From contig CAMIFA010000013.1 of assembly GCA_946221495.1 (NCBI GenBank), positions 1 to 52,282 of the forward strand: a stretch of 52,282 nucleotides of DNA, given 5' to 3'. Below, in pieces: positions 44,205 through 52,282 of the stretch. Numbering within the stretch: position 1 is the first letter of the stretch; every line of letters starts with the position of its first letter. Source of the DNA: an uncultured cyanobacterium. Lineage in GTDB: Bacteria; Cyanobacteriota; Cyanobacteriia; Cyanobacteriales; Chroococcidiopsidaceae. The translations under genes and the position numbers were made by a program. The notes beneath the pieces were generated by a model. It ran no database searches, was not told where the DNA came from, and worked only from the letters and a program-made list of their open reading frames with translations.

Positions 44205-47200
44205 ATGGCAGATTTATTTTTCTCAGAGTATATCGAGGGTAGCAGTAACAATAAGGCACTCGAAATCTATAACAATACTGGAACTACAATCGATTTAGCA
44301 GCCGCAGGCTATGTTGTGCAGACATATTTCAATGGCAGCACTACTCCTGGGTTAACAATTCCTTTAACTGGCACAGTAGCAAACGGCGATGTCTTTGTCC
44401 TTGTCCAAAGTAGTGCTAATGCAGCGATTCTCGCTCAAGCTGATCAGATAAATGGTGCAGGATGGTTTAATGGGGACGATGCGATCGCCTTACGTAGAGG
44501 TGGGGCAAGTGGCACAATTGTTGATGTCATCGGTCAAGTTGGCTTCGATCCAGGTACAGAATGGGGTAGCGGACTAACAAGTACAGCAGATAATACGCTG
44601 CGACGCAAGAGTAGCGTAACGGCTGGTGACACTAACCCTAGTGATGCATTCGAGCCAAGCACTGAATGGAATGGATTTGCTAATGATACTTTTGATAATT
44701 TGGGAACCCACACAACAACTGGTGGTTCAAGTGCTGGTGTAACAATTACCCAATCGAGTGCTAGCACAGATGTCAACGAGGCAGGAGAAACAAGCGACAC
44801 TTACACGATCGCTCTTAATACAACACCAACTGGAACTGTAGATATTGCGATCACGGCAGATGAAGAAACTCAAATTAGCGCTGATGGCACTAACTTCTTT
44901 AACTCGCTGGCGCTGACTCTCAACAATACTAATCCGCAAACAATCACGGTGAGAGCAGTTAACGACCTAGATGTCGAAGGTTCACCGCATTCAGGCATAA
45001 TCAGCCACACGATCACTAGTAGCAGTGACTCGGCTTACTCCAACACGCTTACACCAATTTCTAATGTCAGCGTTAACATTACAGACAACGAAGTTTCACT
45101 CACACCGATCTACACAATTCAGGGAAGTGGCGCTGCTAGTACCTTAGTTGGTAATGGTGTCGCTACCGAGGGTATAGTTGTCGGCGATTTCCAAGGCAGC
45201 AGTAATTTAAACGGCTTCTACATCCAAGACATCACAGGAGATAATAATTCCTCAACCTCCGATGGCATCTTTGTATTTGCGCCTAACAGTCTCAATGTCA
45301 ATATTGGCGATGCAGTACAGCTAACGGGAACTGTTTCCGAATTTGGCAACCAGACTCAAATTGGTAATATCAGTGATTTAAGCGTTATCGGTTCTGGAGT
45401 AGTTACCCCCACTGCCATTAACTTACCCGTAGCATCGATAGGCAACCTGGAAAGCTTCGAGGGAATGCTGGTTAACTTTCCAGAAACCCTCACCGTTACC
45501 GAGAACTTTAATTTAGCGCGGTTTGGTGAAGTGTCGCTTGCAGCTAATGGGCGGTTATTTAATCCTACTAACTTCATTGATCCTACAGATATTCCTGCTG
45601 CTGAAACCCAAAACGATGAGAATAACGTTGCTGCTGTAAGCGATCAGCAAAACTTCAACGATCGCAGTCAAATTTTGGTCGACGATGGGAGAAGTAGTCA
45701 AAACCCGACGACAATTCCTTTCCTGCGGGAAGGTAACACACTCAGAGTTGGCGACACAACTACAGACCTTACTGGCGTTCTTGGTTACGGCTTTGGTAGC
45801 TACCGCGTTCAACCAACAATTGATCCTAATTTTGCAGCAACAAACCCCCGCACAGCCACACCAGAAGATGTAGGTGGTAACGTCAAAGTTGCCAGCTTCA
45901 ACGTGCTGAACTACTTCAACGGCGATCGCATGGGTGGCGGATTTCCCACCTCTCGTGGCGCAAGTTCTTTGGCGGAATTCGAGCGCCAAAGTGCCAAAAT
46001 AGTCAGTGCGATCGCGGCGATTGATGCCGATGTAGTTGGCTTGATTGAGATGGAGAACGATGGCGATGGTGCTAATTCGGCGATCGCTGATTTAGTAGAT
46101 CGTCTTAACGACTTTGTGGGTGCAGATACTTACGATTACATCCGCGATCCCGCATCAGGAGTTGGAACTGATGAAATTAAAGTCGCTTTTATCTACAAAC
46201 CAGATAGCGTCACACCTGTTGGTCAAGCGATCAGCGACACTGACGCAATCTACAGCCGTTTACCAGTAGCGCAGACATTCGTTCTTAACTCCAACGGTGA
46301 GACATTTACCCCCGTAGTAAATCACTTTAAATCAAAAGGCGGAACGGGTGCAGGCTTAGATGCAGATCAAGGCGATGGACAAGGTGCTTTTAATGCCCAG
46401 CGTGTCCAACAAGCAGAAGCATTAGTCGGTTTTGTCAACGACCTGAAAACTTCAGCGAGTGACAGCGATGTCCTAGTCATTGGTGACTTAAATGCCTATG
46501 GCGAGGAAGATCCAATTGATGTGCTACGTGCAGGTGGACTAGTAGATCAACTGGCTCGATTTGTCAGTGATCCTTATTCTTTCGTCTTTGATGGACAATC
46601 TGGACGTTTGGATCATGCCCTTGCTTCCTCTAGCCTAAATTCTCAAGTTACAGATGTTACCGAGTGGCATATCAACGCTGATGAACCCAGAATTTTAGAT
46701 TACAACCTTGAATTTAAAGGCACAGGTCAGTCCCCAGACCTTTATACACCAACGCCCTACCGCTCATCTGATCACGACCCTGTTATTGTGGGCATGAATC
46801 TGTCTAGCCCCATCACAGTAACCAACGGCGGTAATGGTAACGATACCCTCAACGGTGCATCTGGCAGAGATCAAATTAATGGCGGCAACGGTAATGACAG
46901 TCTTAGTGGTGGTAACGGCAACGATACCCTGAATGGTGGTAACGGCAACGATATCCTGCTAGGACAAGTGAGCAACGATAGTCTGATTGGCGGCAATGGT
47001 GATGACGTGCTACAGGGAGGTTTAGGTAATGACACCCTACTTGGTGGTAGGGGAGTTGACCGCTTTATGATCGTCAGGAGCGATCGCACTGACATCATTA
47101 GTGACTTTACGAGTCAAGACCTAATTTGTTTACCAGAAGGTCTGAGCTTTGGGCAACTGAGCATTACTCAAGGTACTGGAAGCAATGCAAATAATACCTC

Positions 47201-47291
47201 GATTGCTGTCCAGAGTAGCAGTGAAATTCTCGCAATTTTAACTGGAGTACAAGCTAGCACTATTACCTCTGCTGATTTCATGCCTTGCTAG
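44205..47291 (+). CDS. Extracellular nuclease (ExeM/NucH type) with RTX repeats
   Basis: A 1028-aa protein secreted by type I secretion: no signal peptide, RTX nonapeptides (GGNGNDTLN type) from about residue 875 to 950 and a C-terminal secretion tail. Domains: lamin-tail-like (FFSEYIEGSSNNKALEIYN, 1-165), a Calx-beta-like stretch (about 175-300), an OB-like region (GVATEGIVVGDFQGSSNLNGF, about 315-400) and an endonuclease/exonuclease/phosphatase domain (about 555-865) with VKVASFNVLNYF, GLIEMENDGDG, VIGDLNAYGEEDP, GRLDHALAS and SSDHDPVIVG as metal and catalytic motifs. It should degrade extracellular DNA, releasing phosphate and nucleosides. The C-terminal tail is similar to that of the phytase fusion, so they probably share one exporter. 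The ABC exporter is not in the window. Confidence 0.92.
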   Translation: MADLFFSEYIEGSSNNKALEIYNNTGTTIDLAAAGYVVQTYFNGSTTPGLTIPLTGTVANGDVFVLVQSSANAAILAQADQINGAGWFNGDDAIALRRGGASGTIVDVIGQVGFDPGTEWGSGLTSTADNTLRRKSSVTAGDTNPSDAFEPSTEWNGFANDTFDNLGTHTTTGGSSAGVTITQSSASTDVNEAGETSDTYTIALNTTPTGTVDIAITADEETQISADGTNFFNSLALTLNNTNPQTITVRAVNDLDVEGSPHSGIISHTITSSSDSAYSNTLTPISNVSVNITDNEVSLTPIYTIQGSGAASTLVGNGVATEGIVVGDFQGSSNLNGFYIQDITGDNNSSTSDGIFVFAPNSLNVNIGDAVQLTGTVSEFGNQTQIGNISDLSVIGSGVVTPTAINLPVASIGNLESFEGMLVNFPETLTVTENFNLARFGEVSLAANGRLFNPTNFIDPTDIPAAETQNDENNVAAVSDQQNFNDRSQILVDDGRSSQNPTTIPFLREGNTLRVGDTTTDLTGVLGYGFGSYRVQPTIDPNFAATNPRTATPEDVGGNVKVASFNVLNYFNGDRMGGGFPTSRGASSLAEFERQSAKIVSAIAAIDADVVGLIEMENDGDGANSAIADLVDRLNDFVGADTYDYIRDPASGVGTDEIKVAFIYKPDSVTPVGQAISDTDAIYSRLPVAQTFVLNSNGETFTPVVNHFKSKGGTGAGLDADQGDGQGAFNAQRVQQAEALVGFVNDLKTSASDSDVLVIGDLNAYGEEDPIDVLRAGGLVDQLARFVSDPYSFVFDGQSGRLDHALASSSLNSQVTDVTEWHINADEPRILDYNLEFKGTGQSPDLYTPTPYRSSDHDPVIVGMNLSSPITVTNGGNGNDTLNGASGRDQINGGNGNDSLSGGNGNDTLNGGNGNDILLGQVSNDSLIGGNGDDVLQGGLGNDTLLGGRGVDRFMIVRSDRTDIISDFTSQDLICLPEGLSFGQLSITQGTGSNANNTSIAVQSSSEILAILTGVQASTITSADFMPC

Positions 47292-47360
47292 CACCTTAAT
47301 TGAACTAGGGAATATCAAAGTATTTCCTAGTTTTAGTTCTAGCAGTTATTTAAATAGCAG

Positions 47361-47718
47361 TCATGGGAAATTTAAGGACTCGCTGGAGAAATTTTAATAC
47401 TCAACGATGAGATTCAAAGGCTGAATGATGAGACTTAAATACTCGCTGATCAGGTTCCAACACTCAACAATGAGACTCAAATACTCAGCGATGAGGTTCA
47501 AACACTCAGCGATGAGGTTTTAACACTCAATGACGAGGTTCAAAGACTGGATGACGAAGCTCAAATACTCGAGCTATGAGGTTTCAACACTCAACAATGA
47601 GACTCAAATACTCAGCGAAGAAGTTTAAAGGCTTGCTGACGAGGTTCCAACACTCAACGATGAGACTCAAATACTCAACTATGAGACTCAAACACTCATT
47701 GATGAATTACTGAGGTAG
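47361..47718 (+). pseudogene. Remnant of a heptad-repeat coiled-coil gene (21-bp repeats)
   Basis: A 21-bp tandem repeat (consensus CTCAACGATGAGACTCAAATA) runs through most of the spacer. Read in one frame it gives heptads L-x-D-E-x-Q-x: TLNNETQILSDEVQTLSDEV and LNDEVQRLDDEAQIL. Stops at 47373-47375, 47436-47438 and 47626-47628 are all TAA where neighbouring units have CAA (Gln), and one extra base at 47571-47574 shifts frame. The tract ends at TAG 47716. It is therefore a long coiled-coil gene worn by C-to-T changes and a frameshift, or a non-coding repeat that happens to be heptad-like. No start codon or ribosome site is evident. Confidence 0.6.
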
Positions 47719-47777
47719 ACATTGCCCACCCTACAACTTAATATCCCCCTTCTACTACAAAACTTAAGGAAGCTTTT

Positions 47778-50700
47778 ATGGCGAGTATTCAAGAATCTAT
47801 CCGCTTTGCAACATTTAACGCTTCACTGAATCGTGATAGCGAAGGGCAACTAATTCAAGATTTATTAAATCAAGACAATAACCAAGCACAGAACGTTGCT
47901 GAGATTATCCAAAGAAGTAATCCAGATGTCGTCCTCATTAACGAGTTCGACTACGATGCCAAAGGTACAGCTGCACAACTTTTTCAAGATAACTATCTCT
48001 CTGTCAGCCAAAACGGTGCTGCACCTGTTGACTACTCCTATCGCTACTTTGCTGCTTCTAATACAGGAATTGCCTCCGGCTTTGACTTGGATAATAACGG
48101 CACTGCGGTAACAAATCCTGATGCGCCTGGATATGGCAACGATGCCTATGGATTCGGCAACTTTCCTGGTCAATTTGGCATGGTGCTGTATTCCAAGTAT
48201 GAGATTGATACTGAGAACATTCGGACTTTTCAAAATTTTCTCTGGCAGGATATGCCAGGTGCGTTACTACCTGATGATCTAAGTACAGCCGCAGCCAACG
48301 ATTGGTACTCGCCAGCAGAACTTAGTGCCTTTCGCCTTTCTTCCAAGAGTCACTGGGATGTACCAATTAATGTTAATGGCAATATTATCCATGCCTTAGT
48401 CAGTCACCCAACACCGCCTGTATTTGACGGTGAGGAAGACCGCAACGGTAAGCGCAACCACGATGAAATTCGCTTTTGGTCAGATTACATAACTCCCGCC
48501 AAAGGCAACTACATCTACGATGACAATGGGAAAGTTGGCGGACTTACCCCTGGAGCCAGCTTTGTAATTATGGGGGATCAGAATGCTGATCCGTTTGATG
48601 GTGATAGTACAAATAATGCTATTAATCAATTACTAAATAATGAGCTGATTAATACTAGCGTCACACCTACAAGCACTGGCGGAATTCAACAAGCTGATTT
48701 GCAAGGTGGAGTAAATGAAACTCATCAAGGTAATCCAGCATTTGATACCGCCGACTTTGCCGAACCGCCTGGTAACTTGCGTGTAGATTACGTTTTGCCT
48801 TCAAAAGATTTGGGAATTATTAACGCTACTGTATTTTGGTCACGTACTGACGATCCACAGTTTAATTTAGTTGGCACGTTTAACCCCAACCTTCCGGGCG
48901 GCTTTCCTAGCTCTGATCATCGCTTAGTTTGGGCTGATGTTGTAGCTGCTCCTACACCCCAAAAGACAGTAACTAATATAGATTTTTTGGGACAAGCTAC
49001 TTTTCCTACGGGTTCTGTAACAGTTGAGGGAACCCAAGTAGGAGGGCTATCAGGAATTACTTATGATCCTGCTAAAGATGTTTATTACAGTATTTCCGAC
49101 GATCGCAGCCAAATTAATCCGGCGCGGTTCTACACGCTCGATATTGATCTGAGTAAGGGTCAACTGTCAAACCAAAGTGTTACTTTCAGCGATGTAACAA
49201 CGCTATTGAATGCTAACGGTCAACCCTTTGCACCTACAAGCCTCGATCCCGAAGGAATTAGATTAAGTAGCGATCGCACTGTTTTTATTTCTTCTGAAGG
49301 AGATACGGAAGCTAGACCCCAAGTAAATCCATTCGTTAATCAATTCTCCCTTACAGGAGAACAACTGCGGGAATTACCAGTTCCCAATAAGTTTTTACCG
49401 ACGACAGATGGAGAGCGCGGTATCCGCAATAATTTAGCTTTTGAAAGTTTGGCAATTACCCCTGATCAAAAATTCTTATATACAGCCACAGAAAATGCCT
49501 TGGCGCAAGATGGCGCGATCGCTACTCCGGCAAATGGTAGTCCCTCGCGGATCTTGAAATACAACTTAGCTACAGGTAAACCAGAAGCAGAATTTTTGTA
49601 TGAAACTGATCCAGTTGCTGCTGCGCCAATTCCGGCTGATGAATTTAGTACCAATGGTTTAGTCGAATTACTCGCTCTAGATAATAGTGGTACTTTACTT
49701 GCTTTAGAGCGCTCTTTTGCTGTTGGTGTGGGCAATAACATCAAGCTGTATGAAGTCCGCCTCCAAGGAGCAACTGATATCAGTAGCTTTAACAGCGTTG
49801 ATGGACTTGAAGTTGAGGCAGTGGCGCAGAAAAAACTGCTGCTGGACTTCGCTCAATTAGGAGTGCCATTAGACAATATTGAGGGCATTACTTTAGGAGA
49901 GACATTACCAGATGGACGGCAATCTTTAGTAGTTGTTAGTGACAACAATTTCAGTCCGACTCAAGTTACCCAAGTTCTGGCTTTTGCAGTTGACACCAAA
50001 ACTATTCCTGAAGTCTCGCCAACAGTAGAAACTCCTCCGGTAATTGACCTAGATGATCCTCCAAAAAATCAGCAACCAGGCGATGCAGACGATCCAGCTA
50101 TCTACGTTCATCCTACTGATGCGGCAAAAAGCTTGGTAATTGGGACGCTGAAGGACGGCAGCTTATCAGTATACGACCTAAATGGTAAGGTGACACAGAC
50201 AATTTCGCCTGGTGAACCTGGTGACGTGCGCTATAACAACGTCGATCTAGTTTATGGTTTCAAGCTGGATGGGCAAAGCGTTGATTTGGCGATTACTTCT
50301 GACCGCGAAAATGACACGCTGGCTATTTTTAAAGTTGACCCAACAACCCGCAAACTTACCAATGTTACTGATGACAAAATTGCAGCCTCGATTTTTGGCG
50401 TAGATGATGGCGAACAGACGGCTTACGGTTTAGCGACTTATACAAGTCCCGTTTCTAGTAAATCCTATGTCTTTGTTAGCCAGCGAGAAGGTAATAAAGT
50501 TGCTCAATTAGAGCTAGTGGATGATGGTGGGGAAGTTAGTGCTAAACTCGTGCGATCGCTAAGTGTCCCAATTGGGGTTGGCGGTGAACTAGAAGATGCT
50601 CAAATCGAGGGAATGGTTGTAGATCGCGAACTTGGTTATCTCTACGTAGGTCAGGAAAAAGCAGGTATCTTCAAGTTTGGGGCTGAACTGGATGGTGGAG

Positions 50701-52145
50701 ATACAGGCAAGCTGATTGAGGCAGTTAAGCCTGATGGCAGCAATTTAGCAGCTGATGTAGAAGGACTAACAATTTATTACGCTGCTGATGGTAAAGGCTA
50801 CCTACTTGCCTCTAGTCAAGGAGATAGCACTTATGCAGCCTTTACGCGCGAAGGCAATAACGATTACTTGGGTAATTTTGCGATCGGTGCATCTGGTAGC
50901 GTTGATTCTGTTGAGGAGTCTGATGGCGCTGATGTGATTAACGTGCCACTAGGATCACAGTTTCCCTTTGGATTATTAGTCGTCCAAGATGGCTCAAACG
51001 ATCCTGCCGTTGTAGTTAATAATGACGGCGAAATCGAAAACGTCAGCAGTAACTTTAAGTTTGTACCTTGGCAGAACGTCGCCAATGCTTTCCCGAATTC
51101 CTTAGCAGTCGATACTACTAGTTTTAAACCCCGTGAGCCTTTATTCAACGTAATTGATGGTACAGATAAGACTGATAACTTAACTAGCACTTTTAGAACT
51201 GATCGCATCAACGGCTTTCAAGGCAATGACACAATTACAGGTCTACCGGGTAACGATTTACTAACAGGTGGTGGCGACAACGATACCTTTGTCGTCAATC
51301 GTGGCGATGGAATTGATACTATTACAGACTTTGGTAGTGTGGGAACAGGCAGCAGACCAACATTAGAGGCGATCGCCGAGATCGATACAATTCAATTTCA
51401 GAGTGAGGAATTGACTGCTAGGAATATGCTCCTGACTCAGAATGAAAGTAATAGTGCGATCGCCTTTGAGAATGTTGATGATTCTAAGGTCATCCTCCAA
51501 AACTTCAGTCTCGAAAACCTGGATAACCTCAATTCAACACCAAACAGAGGCAATATTCTGTTTAACGGACAGAACCAAATTCAAGACAGCTTTGATGTCT
51601 TCAACGCCGACTGGCAACACCAGCAAGTCTTCAAGCCTAACACTGTCACATTCCTAAATAATTTAGATAACAGCACTAGGGGTTTTAATGATTCCCAAGA
51701 TGTGATCAATGGTCAAGGCGGTGATGATCACCTAAATGGCTTAAGTGGTGATGATCTGCTGCGGGGTGCTACTGGCAATGACACTCTTTTAGGTGGTAAA
51801 GGTAGCGATCGCCTTTTGGGTGGAGATGGTGATGATTTGTTAAATGGTGGTGATGGTAATGATACTTTGCAGGGTGAAGCGGGTCAAAACGCATTAGTTG
51901 GTGGTAATAGTAGCGATTTATTTATTTTGAATTCTAGTCAAGGTATTGACATCATTACTGACTTTAATAGGACGCAGGATTCAATTGGTTTGGCAGACAA
52001 TCTAACATTTGCTCAATTAACTATTACTCAGGGTATTGATAGCAATAGTAATGACACCCTAATTAGTTTTCTTAGTGAAGTCGTTGCTATTATTAGTGGC
52101 ATTCAAGCAACTACCCTCGCTAGCAACAATTTCATTTCTATTTAG
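47778..52145 (+). CDS. Secreted EEP nuclease/phosphatase + phytase-like + beta-propeller phytase, RTX
   Basis: A 1455-aa multienzyme. Residues 5-390 are an endonuclease/exonuclease/phosphatase domain (RFATFNASLNRD, DVVLINEFDYDA, FVIMGDQNADPFDGD, RVDYVLPSKDL, FPSSDHRLVWAD). Residues 395-745 are a phytase-like esterase domain (GGLSGITYDPAKDVYYSISDD, TSLDPEGIRL, FESLAITPD). Residues about 755-1120 are a beta-propeller 3-phytase (D769-A-D-D-P-A-IYVHPTD, NNVDLVYGF, EGMVVDRELGYLYVGQE, DVEGLTIYYA), which needs calcium. RTX repeats (about 1145-1180 and 1305-1385) and a secretion tail follow. It should release phosphate from phytate and other esters outside the cell. The ATG follows AAGGAAGC. No phosphate-box pattern was confirmed upstream. 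Confidence 0.93.
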   Translation: MASIQESIRFATFNASLNRDSEGQLIQDLLNQDNNQAQNVAEIIQRSNPDVVLINEFDYDAKGTAAQLFQDNYLSVSQNGAAPVDYSYRYFAASNTGIASGFDLDNNGTAVTNPDAPGYGNDAYGFGNFPGQFGMVLYSKYEIDTENIRTFQNFLWQDMPGALLPDDLSTAAANDWYSPAELSAFRLSSKSHWDVPINVNGNIIHALVSHPTPPVFDGEEDRNGKRNHDEIRFWSDYITPAKGNYIYDDNGKVGGLTPGASFVIMGDQNADPFDGDSTNNAINQLLNNELINTSVTPTSTGGIQQADLQGGVNETHQGNPAFDTADFAEPPGNLRVDYVLPSKDLGIINATVFWSRTDDPQFNLVGTFNPNLPGGFPSSDHRLVWADVVAAPTPQKTVTNIDFLGQATFPTGSVTVEGTQVGGLSGITYDPAKDVYYSISDDRSQINPARFYTLDIDLSKGQLSNQSVTFSDVTTLLNANGQPFAPTSLDPEGIRLSSDRTVFISSEGDTEARPQVNPFVNQFSLTGEQLRELPVPNKFLPTTDGERGIRNNLAFESLAITPDQKFLYTATENALAQDGAIATPANGSPSRILKYNLATGKPEAEFLYETDPVAAAPIPADEFSTNGLVELLALDNSGTLLALERSFAVGVGNNIKLYEVRLQGATDISSFNSVDGLEVEAVAQKKLLLDFAQLGVPLDNIEGITLGETLPDGRQSLVVVSDNNFSPTQVTQVLAFAVDTKTIPEVSPTVETPPVIDLDDPPKNQQPGDADDPAIYVHPTDAAKSLVIGTLKDGSLSVYDLNGKVTQTISPGEPGDVRYNNVDLVYGFKLDGQSVDLAITSDRENDTLAIFKVDPTTRKLTNVTDDKIAASIFGVDDGEQTAYGLATYTSPVSSKSYVFVSQREGNKVAQLELVDDGGEVSAKLVRSLSVPIGVGGELEDAQIEGMVVDRELGYLYVGQEKAGIFKFGAELDGGDTGKLIEAVKPDGSNLAADVEGLTIYYAADGKGYLLASSQGDSTYAAFTREGNNDYLGNFAIGASGSVDSVEESDGADVINVPLGSQFPFGLLVVQDGSNDPAVVVNNDGEIENVSSNFKFVPWQNVANAFPNSLAVDTTSFKPREPLFNVIDGTDKTDNLTSTFRTDRINGFQGNDTITGLPGNDLLTGGGDNDTFVVNRGDGIDTITDFGSVGTGSRPTLEAIAEIDTIQFQSEELTARNMLLTQNESNSAIAFENVDDSKVILQNFSLENLDNLNSTPNRGNILFNGQNQIQDSFDVFNADWQHQQVFKPNTVTFLNNLDNSTRGFNDSQDVINGQGGDDHLNGLSGDDLLRGATGNDTLLGGKGSDRLLGGDGDDLLNGGDGNDTLQGEAGQNALVGGNSSDLFILNSSQGIDIITDFNRTQDSIGLADNLTFAQLTITQGIDSNSNDTLISFLSEVVAIISGIQATTLASNNFISI

Positions 52146-52282
52146 GATAGTAAACGAGATCCAAAAAAGCCGATAGAATTCAAAGTTCATGTTAAGTAAA
52201 AAAGATGAACTTTTCTCATTTAGCAATTTAGTTAACGTAATTTATGTAGCAGATTTTATCTACTAGTTAAATATTAGTAATC

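Noticed and set aside
47385..47715. Possible CRISPR array
   Set aside because: The units are contiguous 21-bp repeats without unique spacers and vary between copies, so it is a tandem repeat.

Overview
The window comes from a cyanobacterium. The HIP1-type octamer GCGATCGC recurs throughout, ndhB is typical of the cyanobacterial NDH-1 complex, and purK is followed by a 6S-like RNA as in other cyanobacteria. Many dispersed short repeats (CTCAAAA and TTTTGAA arrays, TGATCCC heptamers, a GCCTACGGCGG...ACGC element) lie between and even inside genes, a style common in Nostocales and in Chroococcidiopsis-like genomes. I cannot name the genus.

Layout. 1-1.95 kb: a frameshifted IS transposase lying against a truncated membrane protein. 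2-6.9 kb (minus): a catalytic/non-catalytic M16 peptidase pair, a 6S RNA candidate, purK and a lumenal pentapeptide-repeat protein. 6.9-9.4 kb (plus): a small holin-like membrane protein, an AraC regulator, a MAPEG protein and what looks like a dead class D beta-lactamase start. 9.4-14.3 kb (minus): a CbiG-CobJ fusion for cobalamin, a pentapeptide-repeat membrane protein and ndhB. 14.4-24.5 kb: small conserved proteins, two Uma2 nucleases, topA, a three-repeat secreted protein, a stand-alone HsdR-like nuclease, rsmB and a TerB-like protein.

24.7-31.3 kb (plus) is the most striking part: class 3 lipase, lipoxygenase, CYP74-like P450 and epoxide-hydrolase-type alpha/beta hydrolase, all on one strand. 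In this order they could release a fatty acid from lipid, oxygenate it to a hydroperoxide, rearrange the hydroperoxide and open the resulting epoxide. That would be a complete plant-like oxylipin route. The lipase and the lipoxygenase share a spaced upstream sequence block, which suggests common control.

31.5-43.6 kb (minus) is a tightly packed signalling operon: PAS-receiver protein, two hybrid histidine kinases (one of 1993 residues), a four-helix-bundle protein and a CheR-PAS protein. Three of its members carry separate lesions (in-frame TAA plus an 18-bp tandem duplication, a frameshift in an ATP-binding domain, and an in-frame TGA before a coiled-coil tail). The pathway appears to be decaying or is read in an unusual way.

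44.2-52.1 kb (plus) carries two very large type-I-secreted RTX proteins: an ExeM/NucH-type nuclease and a nuclease/phosphatase + phytase-like + beta-propeller phytase fusion. Together they look like an extracellular phosphorus-scavenging set that attacks DNA and phytate. Between them lies a 21-bp repeat tract that translates into nearly perfect coiled-coil heptads broken by three TAA stops and one frameshift, the remains of a coiled-coil gene.
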